From NCBI GenBank assembly GCA_002085355.1, contig NATN01000059.1, positions 1-10,269 on the forward strand: a stretch of DNA of 10,269 bases, in the 5' to 3' direction. The notes beneath the pieces are model-generated. The model saw only the letters and a list, made by a program, of their open reading frames with translations, made no database searches and was not told the origin of the DNA. The translations under genes and the position numbers were made by a program. This DNA comes from Candidatus Zhuqueibacterota bacterium 4484_87. GTDB lineage: Bacteria > Zhuqueibacterota > Zhuqueibacteria > Thermofontimicrobiales > Thermofontimicrobiaceae. Below, in pieces: positions 6,519-10,269 of this stretch. Each line of letters begins with the position of its first letter. Position 1 is the stretch's first letter.

Positions 6519-7811
6519 ATGAAACGAAATGCCATTTTAGCAACGTTGCTGATAAATCTGCTATTAATCACAACGGTCAGTCTCGGTCAAATTTTTCCAC
6601 GCGGATTGGGGATTAAAAAAAAGTCTGACATGTTTGGGCCCAGCCTATTCATGTATCATATATCGGAATTCAAATCTGAAAAAGACCCGGACATGAGCAG
6701 GCTTGATGTGGAGGTTGTATTTGCCAATGACATTTTACAATTTGTCAAAACGAATCAGGGAGATTTTTCCGCCCGCTACGACCTCATAGTTTCTCTGTTT
6801 GACAAAAAAGATAATCTGGTGGAAGAAAAATCAGCGTATCAATCCATCCGAGTCAACGAATTTTCTCAAACAAATGACAGGAAACTATCTAATCATCACC
6901 AATTTTCATTTTATGTTCCTCCGGGAGACTATCGGCTGCTGGTAAATCTAACTGATGAAGATACAAAAAAAACTTTACGTCGTGAGCAAAAACTGAAAGT
7001 GAAAGGTTTTTTAACGGACGAGGCATTTCTCAGCAACATTCTATTTGCCGACCGAATAAAAATTGACTCAACAGGTGAAGTCAAAATTTTTCGGACGAAT
7101 GTATCAAATCGTTTCTTTAATCCGGACTCTTCTTTTTGGGCTTACTTTGAAATTTATCCCAAGACACTGAGCGACTCTTTGCTGCTCCGCTATTCAATCT
7201 TTAATCGAGAAGAAAAAAGAATCGCTCTGCAAAAACAGACTTTTTTACCTAATACGAAACGTATCCCCTATCTCATCGATCTGAGCAAATTCATCGATAT
7301 CACAGGTCAGTTCACATTAATGGTGTACGTGTCACAAGCTGGCAAGGCGAAAAATTTATCTGTAAAATTTTCTGTTGTATGGCAAAATTCCTCTTTCAAA
7401 AAAATGAACACGAATTTAATGCTCAAAACAATGCGCGATTACATCCCGAAAGATGATTACAAATTTTTGGAAACGGCTTCTGACAGCGCGCGCAGAGCGT
7501 ACTTTCGGGATTACTGGAAAAAGCGCGACCCTACGCCGAAAACAGAGCGTAATGAATTGTTGGAAGAGTTCACGCGCCGTGTTGAATTTGCCAACAATTA
7601 CTTTTCAGTTCATAGCTTAAATATCGACGGCTGGCAAACCGACCGCGGCAAGATTTACATCAAATATGGTTCTCCGACCGAAGTTGACAGACGCATGGAT
7701 GAAATCGATTTGCCGCCATTTGAAATCTGGTACTATGAACACTTGCATCGTCGATTTATTTTTGAAGACAAATCTGGCATTGGTGATTTTAAATTAGTGC
7801 GAATTGAATAA
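6519..7811 (+). CDS. GWxTD domain-containing exported protein
   Basis: The protein has 430 residues from the ATG at 6519, which follows GAGAG and begins a clear signal peptide (MKRN, hydrophobic core, SLG-Q near residue 24). The open frame extends 36 codons upstream, but that part overlaps the end of the previous gene and is not signal-peptide-like, so 6519 is chosen. The middle (about 35-310) is beta-rich and unassigned. The C-terminal part (about 320-430) is the GWxTD domain: RAYFRDYWKKRDPTP, then ERNELLEEFTRRVEFAN, then GWQTDRGKIYIKYG with the name motif at 371-375, then an 'EIWYYEHLHRRFIFEDKSG' end. This domain is known from Acidobacteriota, FCB-group and related bacteria; its biochemical role is not established. 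The gene begins 38 bases after the barrel fusion and ends 14 bases before the next gene, so the three are probably co-transcribed. Confidence 0.85.
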   Translation: MKRNAILATLLINLLLITTVSLGQIFPRGLGIKKKSDMFGPSLFMYHISEFKSEKDPDMSRLDVEVVFANDILQFVKTNQGDFSARYDLIVSLFDKKDNLVEEKSAYQSIRVNEFSQTNDRKLSNHHQFSFYVPPGDYRLLVNLTDEDTKKTLRREQKLKVKGFLTDEAFLSNILFADRIKIDSTGEVKIFRTNVSNRFFNPDSSFWAYFEIYPKTLSDSLLLRYSIFNREEKRIALQKQTFLPNTKRIPYLIDLSKFIDITGQFTLMVYVSQAGKAKNLSVKFSVVWQNSSFKKMNTNLMLKTMRDYIPKDDYKFLETASDSARRAYFRDYWKKRDPTPKTERNELLEEFTRRVEFANNYFSVHSLNIDGWQTDRGKIYIKYGSPTEVDRRMDEIDLPPFEIWYYEHLHRRFIFEDKSGIGDFKLVRIE

Positions 7812-7825
7812 ACCGGATGTAAAAA

Positions 7826-8422
7826 GTGGGGACAAAACATTTGGCGGAATTGATAGCAACGGTCAACGGAAAACTGTTCATCCTTTCCGCCTTTTTATTT
7901 TTCTGCGGGATTTTTCTCTCTCCGCCAGTAGTCAGATTTTCTATAAAACTGCTCACAGCATACCCGCTTTGGATCTGGAGAAAAATAAACCGGCTTATCA
8001 GCAGCCGGCCATCATTTTTCTTGTTAGCAGTCTTTATATTTATTTTCAATTCATTTTCTGCCTTTGCAAATATTTTATCCGGATTCTGCGTGGTTCTGCC
8101 GTTTATTTTTGCATTATGGACAGGATTGAATATTGGCATTATTATAAAGAAGGAGAGCGACGGCATCGCTGCAATCGTTGCGCTTTTCCTCTCTCCTCAT
8201 GCATTTTTTGAACTACCCGCCATCTGGCTGAGCATGGCTGCCGGAATGCAGATTGGTTTAGCAGCCATGAATGGAAAACAAGCGGTTTTTGATCAATTTC
8301 ATTTTTCGCTGAACATCTATTTTTATTTGATTTTACCTTTGCTATGCATCGCTGCCGCAATTGAGGCAGGACTATTTTATTGGGCAAATAAAAAAAGCCA
8401 CGACATTGCCAATAACGATTGA
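7826..8422 (+). CDS. SpoIIM-family (stage II sporulation protein M-like) integral membrane protein
   Basis: The protein has 198 residues with about five hydrophobic segments: 17-34, 63-80, 83-107, 113-148 (containing the signature) and 164-187. The signature PHAFFELPA (124-132) followed by AAGMQIG, the earlier N75 and 'WTGLNIG' (98-104), and the late AAAIEAGL (176-183) fit the SpoIIM/DUF95 family, as does the length. SpoIIM acts with SpoIID and SpoIIP in engulfment in sporulating Firmicutes. Relatives occur widely in non-sporulating bacteria and archaea with unknown roles, so no sporulation function is implied. The start is uncertain. An in-frame TAA at 7820 excludes anything further upstream. 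GTG at 7826 is the longest option, while TTG at 7841 has GGGGA 8 bases ahead of it and would trim five residues. It follows the GWxTD gene by 14 bases. Its last codons contain one arm of the terminator at 8396-8442. Confidence 0.8.
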   Translation: MGTKHLAELIATVNGKLFILSAFLFFCGIFLSPPVVRFSIKLLTAYPLWIWRKINRLISSRPSFFLLAVFIFIFNSFSAFANILSGFCVVLPFIFALWTGLNIGIIIKKESDGIAAIVALFLSPHAFFELPAIWLSMAAGMQIGLAAMNGKQAVFDQFHFSLNIYFYLILPLLCIAAAIEAGLFYWANKKSHDIANND

Positions 8423-8442
8423 CATTCTGCAATTTCGTGGCT
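8396..8442 (-). terminator. Intrinsic terminator of the minus-strand surface-protein gene
   Basis: AGCCACGA (8396-8403) pairs with TCGTGGCT (8435-8442). After one mismatch (8404/8434), ATTGC (8405-8409) pairs with GCAAT (8429-8433), leaving a 19-base loop. Read on the minus strand, the stem is followed directly by six T (8395-8390), then A and TTT. It begins 19 bases after that gene's stop at 8462. On the plus strand a T6 run occurs only 10 bases beyond the stem (8453-8458), so it may also stop the converging SpoIIM transcript, less efficiently. The left arm lies inside the SpoIIM coding sequence. Confidence 0.8.
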
Positions 8443-8461
8443 CAAATACAGATTTTTTAGA

Positions 8462-10269
8462 TCATTTCATCAACAGAAGCTTCCTTGTAGCGACTTTGCC
8501 TTTTGCTGATTTTATCCGATAAAAATAAATGCCGGAGCTCACGACGTTCCCGCGTTCATCGCAACCATTCCAGCGAATTTCATGGCTACCGGCCTGTAAA
8601 TTCCCGTCAATAATTTTTGCAATACGCTGACCTCTAAAATTGTAAATTTCAACGATGATGTGGTCACTCTGTGGCAGTTGAAAAGGGATCACCGTTGAAT
8701 TATTGAACGGATTTGGATAATTTTGCCCCAATTGAAATTGGGCGGGCAACTCTTTGCCCGTTGCATCTTCCACGTCAGAGTGACGGATAATTCGAAAACT
8801 GGCATCGCTGACATCCTCGTTCACATTGCTATCAAGGTCGATCACCGTCAATTTGATTAAACCGGTTTCAATGGCGGAATCCGGTACTTGCCAAACGAAG
8901 TCACCTGTGGATTCGGTGAAACCGACTTTCGTTCCTCCCAAATTTTGCCAATGCAAGCCATTATCCAAAGAAATATCAAAACAGAGAGAATCCACCTTTC
9001 TGTTATCAGAGGCTTTCCAACGGAGCGTATCCACGTCACCAGCATAAAATTTTTCTCCGCCGTTAGGAAAAACGACTTCAGCAAATGGTTTCACAGTATC
9101 AATTGCTACAAAATTTATATTTTCATCCGATGCCGTGCTCAAAATAATTTCACGCTCATCGGGTTCAAAAAATCCCCAATCAGCCTGCGGAGAGACAACA
9201 TACGTGCCAGCCGCTAATTCGTAAAAACAAAAGAAACCATTTTCATTAGAAAAAACGCTATCAACGCAATCACCGGTTAGGCGGACAAAAACATCGGCAA
9301 CGGGCACCCCCCTGCGGTCAGAAATCAGGCCGGAAATCGTCAGCCAATAATCGTATTGAGCTACCGCGGAGTGTGAGGAATCCATGAAAATAAATATCGG
9401 ATTCCCGGCAACAGCTATTCCATCCACAAGCCAATTTTCAAAACGAAGCGTATCTGTATTTTGCAGAATAATTTCAGGCGCTTCACTGATTTTCACCGAA
9501 TCTCCGTCATCGTACCATCCTGATTGATAAAAGTCCCATAGATTGACTGGTTTCGTTGTTACAGACAAATAAAATTGCCGCTGAAACTGTACGATTGGAT
9601 TCAGCACAGAATCTGCCCGTAGCTGATGATATCGCTCCCCACCATCATCCCAATTGGCAAAAAGAAATCGGGTGCCAGAATCCTCCTCAGCCACAACAGA
9701 ATCCACTCCTATCGTATGTTCAGATTGATATTGCCAAAATTCCTGATACGGAAGCAGATACCTGACATCGTCAATGTAAACGGGTAAATTGTCAAAATTT
9801 CCTGAAATTGTTACCAACACGCTATCCGTCCGATAAATTGCGAGTAAAACACGGGCAGAGTCCATGCGGACAGTGACAGGATTTTCGTCACTGATAACAC
9901 CATCCAGAGTCCAGTGATCGAATTGATATTTTATTTTTTCTTTCCACAGTAAATCCTCCGGCGCAATAATCTGCAAAACTGAATCTGCCGGATTCCAGCC
10001 ATTTTTATCGAACAGTAAAAGCGAATCCGGGACAGAAGAAATTTGCAAATAAAATTCATGCTGCCATATTGCACTTTCTGTGACCGGATGATTCATCACG
10101 ACAAAAGGATTCGCTTCAGAGCCGGAATAACCATCTGTTCCGGTTGCTACCCATGAAGAGAAAACGAATCTCTCCGTTGTGCTTACATCGGAAATCGAAT
10201 CCACGTGAAAATAGGCGCTGTCACCGGCGTTGTACCAGCCTGCACCGACTGGATTCCCGTAATCTGATA
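8462..10269 (-). CDS. Secreted multi-domain surface protein with T9SS/FlgD-like C-terminal tail (5' end cut by window)
   Basis: The frame runs unbroken from the window edge (first full codon 10267-10265) to the TGA at 8464-8462, giving 601 visible residues. The GTG at 10204 is internal, because the in-frame upstream codons continue the same repeat type. Residues 1-305 hold about four degenerate repeats with a core such as 'GWY[ND]xGDS', '[FY]xFxxW..DG' and 'NPxxxxMD', like the divergent InlB-B/Listeria-Bacteroides repeats of adhesin-like proteins. Residues about 305-385 resemble a carboxypeptidase-regulatory-like Ig fold (GVPVADVFVRLTG ... ENGFFCFYELAAGTYVV). Residues about 391-490 are an Ig-like 'VFPNGGEKFYAGD' domain. 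The last ~90 residues are the sorting/FlgD-like tail, with NYPNPFNNSTVIPF, GSHEIRWNG and a SGIYFYRI...RKLLLMK end. The protein is probably exported and attached to or released from the surface. It converges on the SpoIIM gene with its own terminator. Confidence 0.85.
   Translation of the reverse strand, partial: SDYGNPVGAGWYNAGDSAYFHVDSISDVSTTERFVFSSWVATGTDGYSGSEANPFVVMNHPVTESAIWQHEFYLQISSVPDSLLLFDKNGWNPADSVLQIIAPEDLLWKEKIKYQFDHWTLDGVISDENPVTVRMDSARVLLAIYRTDSVLVTISGNFDNLPVYIDDVRYLLPYQEFWQYQSEHTIGVDSVVAEEDSGTRFLFANWDDGGERYHQLRADSVLNPIVQFQRQFYLSVTTKPVNLWDFYQSGWYDDGDSVKISEAPEIILQNTDTLRFENWLVDGIAVAGNPIFIFMDSSHSAVAQYDYWLTISGLISDRRGVPVADVFVRLTGDCVDSVFSNENGFFCFYELAAGTYVVSPQADWGFFEPDEREIILSTASDENINFVAIDTVKPFAEVVFPNGGEKFYAGDVDTLRWKASDNRKVDSLCFDISLDNGLHWQNLGGTKVGFTESTGDFVWQVPDSAIETGLIKLTVIDLDSNVNEDVSDASFRIIRHSDVEDATGKELPAQFQLGQNYPNPFNNSTVIPFQLPQSDHIIVEIYNFRGQRIAKIIDGNLQAGSHEIRWNGCDERGNVVSSGIYFYRIKSAKGKVATRKLLLMK

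Noticed and set aside
7789..8211. Open frames on both strands (7804-8211 plus, 7789-8166 minus) over the SpoIIM-like gene
   Set aside because: The SpoIIM frame has a clear family signature and membrane segments; the alternatives have no coherent domain and are antisense or out of frame.
1..10269. Search for CRISPR arrays, tRNA/rRNA genes, transposase genes, phage genes, toxin-antitoxin or defence genes
   Set aside because: No evenly spaced direct repeats, cloverleaf or rRNA-like segments, and no protein motifs of these classes were seen; every long frame is accounted for by envelope, secretion or sigma-factor genes.

Overview
The window reads as chromosomal DNA from an uncultured or little-studied Gram-negative bacterium of the FCB superphylum, most like Calditrichota / candidate division KSB1. 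The evidence is a FlgD/T9SS-type C-terminal tail with the NYPNPFNN signature, a GWxTD-domain lipo/periplasmic-type protein, an AsmA-like envelope protein, a TolB-like propeller fused to an Omp85-type barrel, and an AT-leaning composition. This placement is inferred from gene content only; no rRNA or other taxonomic marker is present.

Layout, left to right. (1) Bases 1-753 hold the 3' end of an AsmA/TamB-like envelope protein gene cut by the window edge. (2) Bases 754-912 are a short intergenic stretch with a near-perfect 15-bp palindrome and a candidate ECF-type promoter. (3) Bases 913-2246 hold an ECF sigma factor gene whose stop overlaps the start of its membrane anti-sigma factor (ATGA). 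Then, 100 bases on, comes an exported TPR/HEAT-repeat protein with a basic tail (2347-3108). (4) Bases 3109-3387 are non-coding and AT-rich, with a dyad and a candidate promoter. (5) Bases 3388-8422 hold a tight three-gene run: a 1030-residue zinc-peptidase / beta-propeller / outer-membrane-barrel fusion, a GWxTD-domain exported protein, and a SpoIIM-family membrane protein. (6) A strong hairpin terminator (8396-8442) serves the opposite-strand gene. (7) Bases 8462-10269, minus strand, hold the C-terminal 601 residues of a large secreted surface protein with degenerate repeats, a carboxypeptidase-regulatory-like domain and a T9SS/FlgD-like tail; its start lies outside the window.

The common theme is the cell envelope. 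The sigma/anti-sigma pair would transmit an envelope signal. The three-gene run looks like an envelope module with parts in the outer membrane (barrel fusion), periplasm (GWxTD) and inner membrane (SpoIIM). No nuclease, toxin, defence, phage, CRISPR, transposon or RNA-gene signal was found. The most interesting candidate for an undescribed system is the peptidase-propeller-barrel / GWxTD / SpoIIM operon. Each family is recognisable, but their joint function is not established from the sequence.
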